Below are positions 32,692-41,408 of a DNA stretch of 64,000 nt, piece after piece (the stretch's first letter is position 1; each line of letters starts with the position of its first letter). Under the pieces are notes generated by a model. The model was not told the DNA's origin and searched no databases. It saw only the letters and a list, made by a program, of their open reading frames with translations. The position numbers and the translations under genes were made by a program. This DNA comes from Flavobacterium hydrophilum. GTDB taxonomy: Bacteria; Bacteroidota; Bacteroidia; Flavobacteriales; Flavobacteriaceae. The DNA lies in NCBI RefSeq assembly GCF_003202405.1, contig NZ_QJHL01000004.1, positions 124,001 to 188,000 of the forward strand, given 5' to 3'.

Positions 32692-33360
32692 ATGAATAAT
32701 CAAGTTGTAATAAAGAATATTGATACAGTGAATGAAGTAGAAGGTTATTGGTCTGATGAGGATTTTATTCAGTTATTAGAAAAATTCAACTATCCTGACG
32801 GAGCAACCGCAGAAAAGAGTAGTTTGCCGGAACTATTAGAAATGGCTATTTCTGATTATGAGCCTAATGAAGCTGCCGAAATCGTATTGAAATACAAATT
32901 GGGAGATCAATTAGGCGACGGACAAATTGAGCAAATAGCAAACAATATGTTAATTGATAAGGTTTGTGAAGAATATCCCGTAATTGGAATGCAGGGAACG
33001 CTGTTTCATGTGAATCAATTGCTTTTTAAAGCCTACAATGGTAAATTTCCAAATGCAAAAGCGTCTGTTGTTCATTTTTCGATAACACCAACTGATGGTG
33101 AAGTACAAAAGTTAACAGCCGAAAACGTGCTGAAATTACTAAATAACGGATTGTCTGACAGAAATCTTATTAAGAGATTGTTTGAGAATCAAATGTCTCA
33201 AAATATTTCATTTCCAGAAGCGGAAGGTATTGTTTGGGAATTGACAACAGCAGATGATATCAATTATAATCTGGTTACTTCGGAAAATTGGATAAATAAG
33301 GAAGATATAACGGAATATGAATTTGAATCTGTTTTGGAAGAAATTGAAGATGAAGCTTAA
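32692..33360 (+). CDS. Conserved-looking protein of unknown function
   Basis: 222 residues, acidic, soluble, no signal peptide or membrane segment. Visible features: a helical N-terminal half (DEDFIQLLEKFNYP, ELLEMAISDYEPNEAAEIVLKYKL), the segment CEEYPVIGMQGTLFHVNQLLF, and a strongly acidic end (FESVLEEIEDEA). I recognise no family. Not linked to either neighbour; it has its own terminator. Confidence 0.75.
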   Translation: MNNQVVIKNIDTVNEVEGYWSDEDFIQLLEKFNYPDGATAEKSSLPELLEMAISDYEPNEAAEIVLKYKLGDQLGDGQIEQIANNMLIDKVCEEYPVIGMQGTLFHVNQLLFKAYNGKFPNAKASVVHFSITPTDGEVQKLTAENVLKLLNNGLSDRNLIKRLFENQMSQNISFPEAEGIVWELTTADDINYNLVTSENWINKEDITEYEFESVLEEIEDEA

Positions 33361-33385
33361 TTTCTTGCAATAAGATAATATAAAT

Positions 33386-33418
33386 AAAAAGGCTTCGCAT
33401 AAATGTGAAGCCCTTTTT
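33386..33418. terminator. Bidirectional terminator
   Basis: GGCTTCGCAT / ATGTGAAGCC stem with A and T runs, between convergent genes (unknown protein and purE). Confidence 0.75.
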
Positions 33419-33432
33419 ATTTATGTATATTT

Positions 33433-33918
33433 TTATTTCTTCAAGCCTTCAGCAGCTTTATTAACAGCAGCTTTTAATTCTTCTTTATAAGCAATAATCG
33501 TATCCAAAACTTTTTTATCATGGCTTCCAATGATTTGTGCTGCTAAAATTCCGGCATTTTTTGCACCATTTAGTGCGACAGTCGCAACCGGAACTCCGCC
33601 TGGCATTTGCAGAATAGAAAGTACTGAATCCCACCCATCAATTGAATTGCTAGATTTTACCGGAACTCCAATTACAGGAAGAGGAGACATCGAAGCCACC
33701 ATTCCAGGTAAATGTGCAGCACCTCCAGCTCCGGCAATAATTACCGAAATCCCACGATCGTGGGCATTTTTACTGAAATCAAATAATTTTTCAGGGGTTC
33801 TGTGTGCCGAAACGATATCAACTTCTGTTTCGATATTGAATTGTTTTAGTATGTCGATGGCATCCTGCATGACTGGCATGTCTGAGATGCTTCCCATTAT
33901 GATGGCTACTTTGCTCAT
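33433..33918 (-). CDS. purE: N5-CAIR mutase
   Basis: 161 residues: KVAIIMGSISDMPVMQDAIDIL, VDIVSAHRTPEKLFDFS (HRTP motif of the active site), IAGAGGAAHLPGMVASMSPLPVIGVPV and GVPVATVALNGAKNAGILAAQI. Converts N5-carboxy-AIR to CAIR in purine synthesis with PurK. PurK and PurE genes are normally adjacent; here they are separated by the AAA/HNH pair, so the four genes may form one transcript from the purK promoter. Confidence 0.95.
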   Translation of the reverse strand: MSKVAIIMGSISDMPVMQDAIDILKQFNIETEVDIVSAHRTPEKLFDFSKNAHDRGISVIIAGAGGAAHLPGMVASMSPLPVIGVPVKSSNSIDGWDSVLSILQMPGGVPVATVALNGAKNAGILAAQIIGSHDKKVLDTIIAYKEELKAAVNKAAEGLKK

Positions 33919-33984
33919 TTGTTTTTTGTTTATTTTTGTTTCAGGTTTCAGGTTTGAAAACTTTTACTATTTATTGTTTAATTT

Positions 33985-34581
33985 CTATTGTGGATTAGGG
34001 AGTAAATTCCAAATGTCAATTTTGAATTCTTCATGAATTGCTCTTAGATATGATATTTGTTTTATATCATCATCGATTAAAATCTTAAAGAAATCTTCAG
34101 GAGAAACACCATATATTGAAAGCTCTTTAGCTTTTCTTTGAATATATTTTTTTCTTTCATCTGCTAAAATGATATCATCAAGTTTTAATAATTTTATCAA
34201 ATTAATAGCTTCCTGATCATCCAATTCAGAAACACGATAATCTCCATCGTCATAAACTATTCTTTCGTTGAAATCACTTGCAGTTGGATGTAAAACAGGT
34301 TGATAATCTGCCCATTTTGATGATTTCTCTTTATTCCATTGATGTTTGACTAAAAACCAATTTGAATATGAATCATCAGATGTTCCTTTTAAAGTTGGAT
34401 CAAAATGTTCTATATCTCTTGCATCCGCTCTTCCTAAATATTCTTCTGTATAAATGCAAAAACCTTTTTGCTCTTTGTATAAGATTTTCGAAATTTTTAA
34501 ATTATTATTTGAATTGCCTTCGATGTAACCCAAATTACTTTTTTTAACTTCGGAATCGTCATTTTTAATAACTCTTCTCAT
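33985..34581 (-). CDS. HNH nuclease-like protein (PtuB-like), putative defence
   Basis: 198 residues. The region KILYKEQKGFCIYTEEYL, then DIEHFDP and SNWFLVKHQWNKEKSSKW follows the pattern of HNH nucleases of the retron/Septu PtuB type: His59 in EHFDP, Asn74 and Asn83 in the SNWFLVKHQWN segment. The usual zinc-knuckle Cys pairs are missing; only Cys42 remains (CIYTEE in place of CxYC). So the domain is either a metal-poor variant or has lost that part. The ATG begins one nt after the stop of the AAA gene (TAATATG), showing coupling. Assignment is by pattern and neighbour. Confidence 0.6.
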   Translation of the reverse strand: MRRVIKNDDSEVKKSNLGYIEGNSNNNLKISKILYKEQKGFCIYTEEYLGRADARDIEHFDPTLKGTSDDSYSNWFLVKHQWNKEKSSKWADYQPVLHPTASDFNERIVYDDGDYRVSELDDQEAINLIKLLKLDDIILADERKKYIQRKAKELSIYGVSPEDFFKILIDDDIKQISYLRAIHEEFKIDIWNLLPNPQ

Positions 34582-34582
34582 A

Positions 34583-35821
34583 TTAGAAATTATAAGTATC
34601 GCCGAGTTTGACAGTTTCTAATAATAATTCTTTTTTTCTTTTAGGATCGGTTTCGTTCGCTACTTCCTGTTTTAAAGAAATATATTTTTGATAGGCTTCT
34701 TCGCCATGTTTGTTGTAATAATTAACTCCAAAATCATTTTTTAACATATCATTTGGATCATCACCAATTGGAGAACTTCCTCTACGAACGGCAACCTTTC
34801 CTTCTTTTTCAAAATATAAAATAAATCGTTCCTCTGGTTCAAAAGATGCGGCAATAAAAGGTGAATGCGTTGCAATAATAAATTGTGCTTCAGGTGCCAG
34901 ATCTTTATAAAATTCAACTAATTCCATTTGTATATCTGGATATAGGGATCTTTCAGGTTCATCTATTAAAATTATACTGTCTTTAGTGTTGAAATTATAT
35001 AAAGGTAATAACAATGAAATTAAAAGCTTTGTGCCAGTACTTAATGAATTAATTGGTATAAAATCTTCTTGATTAAAATGCTTTACATTTAAAAGTGAAG
35101 AAGAATTATCTATGTCTACTTCTAAATTTAGCTTTTTTAAAACAGTATTAAATTTTACAGCAAATTTTGTGTTTGGGTTTGGATTTTCTATTACCCATGT
35201 GTTAAATTCTGAAATAAATTTAGCTGGGTTTTTTAAGTTTAAAAATTCTCTACTTTTTTTTAGAATATTTTCTCTGTAAACAATAAAATCATTTAATAAG
35301 TATTGGTAAACTTCTGAAAAATTGTTTTCCCCAAGTTTAAATTGATTATATTTTTTTAAAAGAAGATTTCTGTCTAAATCGTTAATATTTTGTAAGTTTC
35401 CTGGCTGGAGAAAGTTTATAATTCTAGTTATATCTAATTCTGAAGGGAAAAAAATTTTTCTTGTTTCATCCTCAGTCTTTAATTTATTTTCAACAAAATA
35501 ATTAATAAGTATTTCTTGATTTTGAATATTAAATTCTTCTGAGCTATCATTAAAAAACACACATAAGCTTGCTTTAAGCTTTTCTAATGATGAATAATGT
35601 TCAAATTCTTTTGGATAATCAATGTAGGAATTATTATGTGTTTTAATATCTAACAATTCAAGTAGACTTGTTTTCCCAGTAGCACTTTGCCCAATAAAAC
35701 AGATTTTGTCTAAAGGTTTTCCTCTTTTTTCTTCAATATGGAAATCTTCAGGATAAGTAAAATCAAAATCTAGATTTTCTAAATGTCTAAATTGATCGAT
35801 ATGTAATTTTGAAATTTTCAT
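34583..35821 (-). CDS. AAA/SMC-type ATPase (PtuA-like), putative defence
   Basis: 412 residues with an ABC/SMC-type ATPase head: Walker A GQSATGKT (44-51), a helical middle part, signature SLSTGTKLL (from 259) and Walker B IILIDEPERSL (Asp287, Glu288), then a His switch (IATHSPFIA). The N-terminus MKISKLHIDQFRHLENLDF is the usual start of RecF/OLD-like ATPases, but no TOPRIM domain follows. Paired with an HNH gene, this matches Septu (PtuA-PtuB) two-gene defence, though PtuA-type ATPases are widespread. More AT-rich than purK and purE. Confidence 0.65.
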   Translation of the reverse strand: MKISKLHIDQFRHLENLDFDFTYPEDFHIEEKRGKPLDKICFIGQSATGKTSLLELLDIKTHNNSYIDYPKEFEHYSSLEKLKASLCVFFNDSSEEFNIQNQEILINYFVENKLKTEDETRKIFFPSELDITRIINFLQPGNLQNINDLDRNLLLKKYNQFKLGENNFSEVYQYLLNDFIVYRENILKKSREFLNLKNPAKFISEFNTWVIENPNPNTKFAVKFNTVLKKLNLEVDIDNSSSLLNVKHFNQEDFIPINSLSTGTKLLISLLLPLYNFNTKDSIILIDEPERSLYPDIQMELVEFYKDLAPEAQFIIATHSPFIAASFEPEERFILYFEKEGKVAVRRGSSPIGDDPNDMLKNDFGVNYYNKHGEEAYQKYISLKQEVANETDPKRKKELLLETVKLGDTYNF

Positions 35822-35860
35822 TTATTGAATTTTTACAAAGCTAATTAAAAAATCATAGGT

Positions 35861-35913
35861 TAATTGACAACGAGACTAATGACTAATTACTATTCACTAA
35901 TTACTAATCACTC
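35861..35913. repeat. ACTAAT/CTAATTA word repeat at purK end
   Basis: GAGACTAATGACTAATTACT and CACTAATTACTAATCACTC words in tandem. The repeat runs into the 3' end of purK, providing its last codons and stop (35897-35899). It separates purK from the inserted AAA/HNH module. Confidence 0.6.
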
Positions 35914-37045
35914 GAATATTATTCTTAACTTCCTGCGCAATTCTTCTTGCCTCAGCCATATCTTCATTTACAATCGTAACGTGGCCCATTTTTCTGAACG
36001 GACGAGTTTGTTTTTTTCCGTAAATATGTGGTGTAACACCATTCCATCCTAAAATGGTTTCGATATTTTCATAAACTACATCTCCTGAGAAACCTTCAGC
36101 ACCAACTAAATTTACCATAACTCCGGCCACTTTACTGTCTGTGTTGCCTAACGGAAGATCTAAAATAGCACGTAAATGATTTTCGAATTGTGAAGTATAA
36201 CTGGCTTCAATTGAATAATGTCCTGAATTATGTGGGCGAGGAGCCACTTCATTTACTAAAATCTCATCATCGGCAGTCTGGAACATCTCAACTGCCAGAA
36301 GTCCAACGTGATTGAATTTCTCCGAAACATTCAAAGCGATTGCTCTGGCTTTTTCGGCTACTTTATCATCGATTCTTGCCGGGCAGATTACGTATTCAAC
36401 CTGATTGGCTTCGGGGTGAAATTCCATTTCCACAACCGGATAGGTTTTCATCTCTCCTGATGGATTTCTTACCACGATAACGGCTAGTTCATTTTTAAAA
36501 GGAACCATAGTTTCTGCAATACATTCAACATTTGGCAATGTATCTAAATCAGAAACCTGGCGAACTATTTTTACACCATTTCCATCATAACCAAATTCAG
36601 TACATTTCCATACAAAAGGCAATTTTAGATCGCTGATTTTAGATTTTAGACTCTCTAAATTTTCGAATCTTTCAAATGGTGCGGTCGGGATGTTGTTATT
36701 TGCGTAAAATTGTTTTTGAACACCTTTGTTCTGAATTCCTTTTAAGGTTTTTGGGGATGGATATACTTTTAAACCTTCGTTTTCTAATTGCGTTAAAGCT
36801 TCAAGGTTTACCAGTTCAATTTCAAAAGTCAAAACATCAACTTGTTTTCCGAAATTGTAAACTGTTTCATAATCCATTAAATCGCCCTGAAAGAATTTGT
36901 TGCAGGCAATTTTGCTCGGAGCTTCGTCACTCGGATCTAAAACGTAAGTTTGTATGTCAAATTTTCGCGTGTCAAACAACAGCATTTTGCCTAATTGTCC
37001 ACCGCCTAATATTCCTAATTTAAAATCAGAAGAAAAATAATTCAT
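35897..37045 (-). CDS. purK: N5-carboxyaminoimidazole ribonucleotide synthase
   Basis: 382 residues of ATP-grasp enzyme: LGILGGGQLGKMLLFDTRKFDIQTYVLDPSD at the start, PFVWKCTEFGYDGNGVKIV, VEMFQTADDEILVNEVAPRPHNSGHYSIEAS with acidic metal ligands, and AEARRIAQEVKNNI at the end. Forms N5-CAIR from AIR, bicarbonate and ATP. First gene of the purK-(AAA-HNH)-purE row. A TATCTTTG box lies 20 nt upstream. Confidence 0.95.
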   Translation of the reverse strand: MNYFSSDFKLGILGGGQLGKMLLFDTRKFDIQTYVLDPSDEAPSKIACNKFFQGDLMDYETVYNFGKQVDVLTFEIELVNLEALTQLENEGLKVYPSPKTLKGIQNKGVQKQFYANNNIPTAPFERFENLESLKSKISDLKLPFVWKCTEFGYDGNGVKIVRQVSDLDTLPNVECIAETMVPFKNELAVIVVRNPSGEMKTYPVVEMEFHPEANQVEYVICPARIDDKVAEKARAIALNVSEKFNHVGLLAVEMFQTADDEILVNEVAPRPHNSGHYSIEASYTSQFENHLRAILDLPLGNTDSKVAGVMVNLVGAEGFSGDVVYENIETILGWNGVTPHIYGKKQTRPFRKMGHVTIVNEDMAEARRIAQEVKNNIRVISN

Positions 37046-37065
37046 TGTTGTGTGTTTGTGATGCG

Positions 37066-37073
37066 CAAAGATA
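37066..37073 (-). promoter_or_regulatory. -7 box of the purK operon (TATCTTTG)
   Basis: TAnnTTTG match on the minus strand, followed by GC as in many Bacteroidota promoters; 20 nt before the purK ATG. Confidence 0.5.
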
Positions 37074-37099
37074 CTTTATAATGATTGAATAGGAAAATG

Positions 37100-37651
37100 C
37101 TATTTTATTTTCTTCAAAACTTCCCTTGCAACCGCTTTATAAGCCGCAGAATGATCGCCATAATCTTTGTCCAGAATTACCTTGAGTTCTGGATGAATCC
37201 AGTCGTAATGCTTTCCCAGAACATATAAAGTTCTTATGGAATACGCTTTTGTGGCCACTTTTACATCATTGATCAGCCAGTCGAAAGAAGCTTCAATACA
37301 ATCCTGAAGATTTTCTTCGGAAAGTGAAATGTTGTTTTCGCCTTTTTTATAATGTGATTTTACCAATAGCTGAACCACTTTTGCAACGGGACGAATCGAA
37401 CTGTCATCTTTCAGAATTTTTAAATTAGAAAACAAAAAATCTAAATGTGGCTGCAGCCAATCCAGTTTTTCATACGATACAAATTCCAGAATCCAACAGG
37501 CTTTGTGGTTGTTTTTGTCTTGTGGCGAAAAACAAATCGAAACTAATTCGTCGAATAAGGATGGATTTTCCAGAATTTCCTGTGCACAATTTAAGCGGTT
37601 TTCCCGGTAAGCTTTTACGTAATCAAGTTTTAATTGAAGTTCAGAAGACAT
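37100..37651 (-). CDS. HEAT-repeat-like protein of unknown function
   Basis: 183 residues, all helical: repeated helix pairs with aromatic/hydrophobic spacing (ACWILEFVSYEKLDWLQPHLDFLFSNL, IRPVAKVVQLLVKSHY, CIEASFDWLINDVKVATKAYSIRTLYVLG). This resembles HEAT or Armadillo repeats. No catalytic motif. Small proteins of this kind next to purine genes in Flavobacteria are sometimes labelled adenylosuccinate lyase, but no such active site is present here. Upstream of purK on the same strand, 54 nt away. Confidence 0.7.
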   Translation of the reverse strand: MSSELQLKLDYVKAYRENRLNCAQEILENPSLFDELVSICFSPQDKNNHKACWILEFVSYEKLDWLQPHLDFLFSNLKILKDDSSIRPVAKVVQLLVKSHYKKGENNISLSEENLQDCIEASFDWLINDVKVATKAYSIRTLYVLGKHYDWIHPELKVILDKDYGDHSAAYKAVAREVLKKIK

Positions 37652-37672
37652 TTTTGTTTTGATTTGATGTCC

Positions 37673-39763
37673 CTAAAATAAATAATTTAAAGATATCATT
37701 CCGTAATAATTTACCGGAAGCCCTGGATAATAATATCTCGGAGATGAAGTTCCAACAGGAAGTGCATTCGGCAAAATTAAAGAGGCATATTTTTCATTGG
37801 TTACATTATTGATTCCAAAAGCAAAGTTGGTGTTTACATTAGGAAGAATTTCAAAACGATAGCCGGTTTTTAAATTGATAATAGTATAGGAATCTGAAAA
37901 AGCCGAATTAGAATCGTTCATCGGAATTTCATCCACAAACTGATAATCGGCACTTAAATAAATTCCCAAATTTGTATTTAATAGTATTCCGGCGTTTATT
38001 TTATTCGAAGGAACACCTGTTAATTTATTTCCGGAATAATCATTTCCATTATCTACAAATTCTTTAAACTCATATTTCCCTACAGAGCCGGCTAAATACG
38101 AATTCAAAGAGAAAAACCGATTCATTTGCCAGTTATGATTCAGGCAGATCTCTATTCCTTCATGAAATGTTTTTCCGGCATTTAAACCCACATACTGATC
38201 GTCTCCGACTCTTTTGGCAACCAGTAAATCTTTAATTTCCATTCGATAAACAGCAATTTCCGTATACAGTTGTTTGTTGAAGAAATAGAATTTTCCTCCA
38301 AGTTCAAAATTATAACCGTTCTCCGGTTTTATATTTGGGTTGATGGTTCCTTCGCTCGTAAGGGTTTCTTCGGTTGCAGGTAAAGAAAATCCACGACTTA
38401 CTGAAAAATAAATAGTTTTTAACGAATTAGGTTTTAATAAAAAGGATAATTGAGGTGATAAAATACCATCATAGCTGTATTGCTGATCGATATTTTCGGT
38501 GAAATTATTAAGCTCAAATTCGGTTTTATTGTAGTTTAAACCCGCCTGAATTTCAAATTCTTCAGAAAGCAAGGTTCGTAATTGCCCAAAAATATTGTAA
38601 AAATGCCTTTTTTGGTCTGTTTCAGTCAGCTGATTCCCTTGTAAACTGCCTTGACCGTTGTTTTGTTTGTAAAGGTTTTCAAAAGTGTTTCCGTTATAAT
38701 TATCCCTGAAATATTCGACTCCGGCAATGAAATTATTGTCAATTTTTCCAATTTTAAAATTCCCCGTAAATTGGGTTCTTGCTCCCGCAGCAAAAGTATA
38801 CTGACGTAAAACATCAAAAGGCCTTGGTTCATTGCTGTCTTTATAATTGATAAAAACGGAAGTTGAATTACTTAAATTATCATTGATTTTGAAATCGTAC
38901 GCCAGTCCGCCCAAAGTCGATTTGTATTCTTTAAATCCTTTTGAAGCTACCCATGTTGCTGCTCCGGACTGTGGATTATTTTCGAAAGCATCTTTATTAA
39001 TTGAACTAGGAATAAAAGCTTTTAAATACGTATAATTAGAGAAATAAGTTAATTTACTGTTTTCTTTTCGAAATAATTCTCCCGCAAGTGTAATTCCTTC
39101 CCGTTTATAAGCACTGTTTTCACGCCAGCCGTCTGTTTTTAAATTATGGTAACTGATATTCAGACTTCCTTTTTTCTCATCCAGACTATAATTCAGGCTG
39201 TTTTTTAATAATCCAAAAGAACCAAAGACAGAACTGATTCCTGCAGATTGTCCTTTGTTTTTAGAAAGTTGAGGTGAAATTAATATCGCTCCTCCTAAAC
39301 CTGCGCCATAAACACTCGAAAGCGGCCCTTTGATAATTTCGATCTGATTGAGGTTTTCCAAATCAATATCGTCAATTACCGTTTCGCTGTTTCCGGAAGT
39401 CAGTGGAATACTGCCATAAAAAGCCCTTATTTTATTAGTGCCGTAAGGAGTTCTGCCGCCAATTCCGCGAATCGAAATTCGGGTTGTAGTTAAATTTGAC
39501 GATTGCATCAACACACCCGGAATCGTATTAATTACAGTTGTAATATCTGTAGTGTTGTTTTGTGTCAAATCTTTTTTGGAAAGAATGCCAATAGAAGCCG
39601 GTGTGTTTTGTATTTCCTTATTGATGTGAAACGAACTGATGACAACTTCTTTCAGCTTTTCAGTTTGGACAGAGTCAATTTTTTTGCCTTCTTTTTTTTG
39701 TGCCGAAATATTTTGGAAAATAAAAGCCGTAAAAAGAAAAAAGCAATATTTTTTTAAGATCAT
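37673..39763 (-). CDS. TonB-dependent receptor
   Basis: About 696 residues from MILKKYCFFLFTAFIFQNISAQ (signal peptide; the ATG at 39799 would add 12 residues). The plug domain has LKEVVISSFHINKEIQNTPASI, VINTIPGVLMQSS, TRISIRGIGGRTPYG and IEIIKGPLSSVYGAGLGGAI. The 22-strand barrel follows, ending GLPVNYYGMISLNYLF with a terminal aromatic. There is no carboxypeptidase-like N-domain, so it is not a SusC. The closest pattern is siderophore/metal-complex receptors (FhuA/FecA-type), but the ligand is unknown. Confidence 0.92.
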   Translation of the reverse strand: MILKKYCFFLFTAFIFQNISAQKKEGKKIDSVQTEKLKEVVISSFHINKEIQNTPASIGILSKKDLTQNNTTDITTVINTIPGVLMQSSNLTTTRISIRGIGGRTPYGTNKIRAFYGSIPLTSGNSETVIDDIDLENLNQIEIIKGPLSSVYGAGLGGAILISPQLSKNKGQSAGISSVFGSFGLLKNSLNYSLDEKKGSLNISYHNLKTDGWRENSAYKREGITLAGELFRKENSKLTYFSNYTYLKAFIPSSINKDAFENNPQSGAATWVASKGFKEYKSTLGGLAYDFKINDNLSNSTSVFINYKDSNEPRPFDVLRQYTFAAGARTQFTGNFKIGKIDNNFIAGVEYFRDNYNGNTFENLYKQNNGQGSLQGNQLTETDQKRHFYNIFGQLRTLLSEEFEIQAGLNYNKTEFELNNFTENIDQQYSYDGILSPQLSFLLKPNSLKTIYFSVSRGFSLPATEETLTSEGTINPNIKPENGYNFELGGKFYFFNKQLYTEIAVYRMEIKDLLVAKRVGDDQYVGLNAGKTFHEGIEICLNHNWQMNRFFSLNSYLAGSVGKYEFKEFVDNGNDYSGNKLTGVPSNKINAGILLNTNLGIYLSADYQFVDEIPMNDSNSAFSDSYTIINLKTGYRFEILPNVNTNFAFGINNVTNEKYASLILPNALPVGTSSPRYYYPGLPVNYYGMISLNYLF

Positions 39764-39827
39764 GATTAGGATTGAATTATAAAGTCGTTTTTTAAACACA
39801 TAAAATCATAGATTTTATATAGTTCGT

Positions 39828-39890
39828 AAAAGGCGTTTCACTTATTTAAAAACACATAGCTTGTGAATTAATCAAAGTGAAACGCCTTTT
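39828..39890. repeat. Long hairpin, AAAGGCGTTTCACTT inverted repeat
   Basis: AAAAGGCGTTTCACTT (39828-39843) and AAGTGAAACGCCTTTT (39875-39890), 16-bp perfect arms with a 31-nt loop. Between the start of the TonB receptor gene and the end of the sugar dehydrogenase gene. Could terminate the latter and lie in the leader of the former, or be a dispersed element. Confidence 0.65.
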
Positions 39891-39949
39891 ATAATAAGAT
39901 TGTCTGCGTAAAAATAAACGAATAAAATTGGAATTTAAAATTTGAGATT

Positions 39950-41227
39950 TTATTTATTAGCAGTAACCTTCCAAATCGTATTCCCACTATCATCATTTAC
40001 CAAAAGTGATCCGTCATTCATAACAGTAACCGCTACGGGACGTCCGTAAACTTCAGCTTTGTCCGAATCTGAAATAAATCCGGTTAAGAAATCTTCTGGT
40101 TTTCCGGATGGTTTTCCATCCTTAAAAGGAACAAACAGCACTTTATAACCTGAAATTACAGAACGATTCCATGAACCGTGCTGTCCTACGAAAGCTCCAT
40201 TTTTATATTTCGCCGGAAATTTATCTTTCGTATAAAACGCCAATCCCAAAGAAGCAGTGTGGGCACCAACAGGAACATCAGGAACAATTGCTTTTTCGAC
40301 CAAATCTTTTCGTTCGCCTTTCAGTCTCGGATCAGGAATACTGCCGAAATAAGAATACGGCCATCCGTAAAAGCCGCCTCTTTTTACACTTGTAATATAA
40401 TCCGGAACCAAATCATCGCCCAGTTCATCGCGTTCATTAACTGCAGTCCAGAGTTCTTTTTTATTGGTGGGATTCCAATCCATTCCCATTGGGTTTCTTA
40501 GGCCTTCAGCATAAATTTTTTCACCGGTTCCGTCAGGATTGATTTCTAAAATGGCAGCGCGTCGAATTTCTTTATCCATACCATTTTCTCCAACGTTGCT
40601 TCCTGAACCAACGCCAATATAAATTTTCGTCCCTTCAGGGTTAGAAAGAAGACTTCTGGTCCAGTGATTGTTGTAACCACCAGCCGGAAGCTCAACAATT
40701 TTGACTCCTTGTGTTTCTAATTTTAAAGGTGCATTTTTATAAGGATAACGGTAAAGCCCGTCAGTATTTGCAACATAAAAAAAGTCTTTTAGAATAAGCA
40801 TTCCCAAAGGCCTGTTTAGGCCTGTCAGAAAAACTTCGCGGGTTTCAAAAACGCCGTCTTTGTCTTTGTCACGCAAAATTATAATTTGGTTTTTGCTTGT
40901 TCTTGTACCGCTTTCAACAACAAAAATATCATTGTTTGGACCTATGTATGTCCATCGCGGATTTTCAAATCCATCAGCAAATTTTGTAACCGTAAAACCT
41001 TCAGGTGCTTTTGGTGTTTTTCCTTCCGGCCAACCAATAACTTTACTGTTTTTAGATTTCGATTCTGTTGCATAGGGCGGAGGAAGTGTAATGTTTCCAA
41101 TGGCAGTTTTGACAACATTGCCAGGCTTTTTTGCCAGCGCTTCTTTTTCTTCTTTTTTTACTTGTCCATTACAGGCAGTAATCGTAGCGAGCAAAAATAT
41201 TGAGAATAATTGTTTAATAGTTTTCAT
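39950..41227 (-). CDS. PQQ-dependent sugar dehydrogenase family lipoprotein
   Basis: 425 residues. Signal peptide with lipobox (LLATITACNGQ, Cys19). Beta-propeller of the glucose/sorbosone dehydrogenase family: FENPRWTYIGPNNDIFVVESGTR, YNNHWTRSLLSNPEGTKIYIGVGSGSNVGENG, EGLRNPMGMDWNPTNKKELWTAVNERDELGDDLVPDYITSVKRGGFYGWPYSYFG and AFVGQHGSWNR. The Arg/Asn/Trp motifs match the family. PQQ binding is inferred from family, and many Bacteroidota members may use other ligands. Periplasmic or surface lipoprotein. Its substrate is unknown. Confidence 0.87.
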   Translation of the reverse strand: MKTIKQLFSIFLLATITACNGQVKKEEKEALAKKPGNVVKTAIGNITLPPPYATESKSKNSKVIGWPEGKTPKAPEGFTVTKFADGFENPRWTYIGPNNDIFVVESGTRTSKNQIIILRDKDKDGVFETREVFLTGLNRPLGMLILKDFFYVANTDGLYRYPYKNAPLKLETQGVKIVELPAGGYNNHWTRSLLSNPEGTKIYIGVGSGSNVGENGMDKEIRRAAILEINPDGTGEKIYAEGLRNPMGMDWNPTNKKELWTAVNERDELGDDLVPDYITSVKRGGFYGWPYSYFGSIPDPRLKGERKDLVEKAIVPDVPVGAHTASLGLAFYTKDKFPAKYKNGAFVGQHGSWNRSVISGYKVLFVPFKDGKPSGKPEDFLTGFISDSDKAEVYGRPVAVTVMNDGSLLVNDDSGNTIWKVTANK

Positions 41228-41376
41228 CTTTTACTTGTGGTTTTATTTATTATATAACAATTTATTAAATTTTAAATTCGGACCAAAAAACACTCTATTA
41301 ACATTAACAGATTTTTAACATTGACAAAAAGTGTTTCAACTACAGAATTACTACTTACAGTTTGGTTGTAATTCTG

Positions 41377-41384
41377 TATCTTTG
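41377..41384 (+). promoter_or_regulatory. -7 box of hpt (TATCTTTG)
   Basis: TATCTTTGCG, a canonical TAnnTTTG box followed by GC, 25 nt before the hpt ATG. Confidence 0.5.
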
Positions 41385-41408
41385 CGCATTATTTTAAATG
41401 TAAAAATA

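Noticed and set aside
33985..35821. Retron-associated PtuAB with reverse transcriptase
   Set aside because: There is no reverse transcriptase or msr-msd region around the two genes, so a retron is not supported.
37673..39763. SusC-type receptor
   Set aside because: There is no carboxypeptidase-like N-terminal domain and no SusD gene next to it; a simple TonB-dependent receptor fits better.
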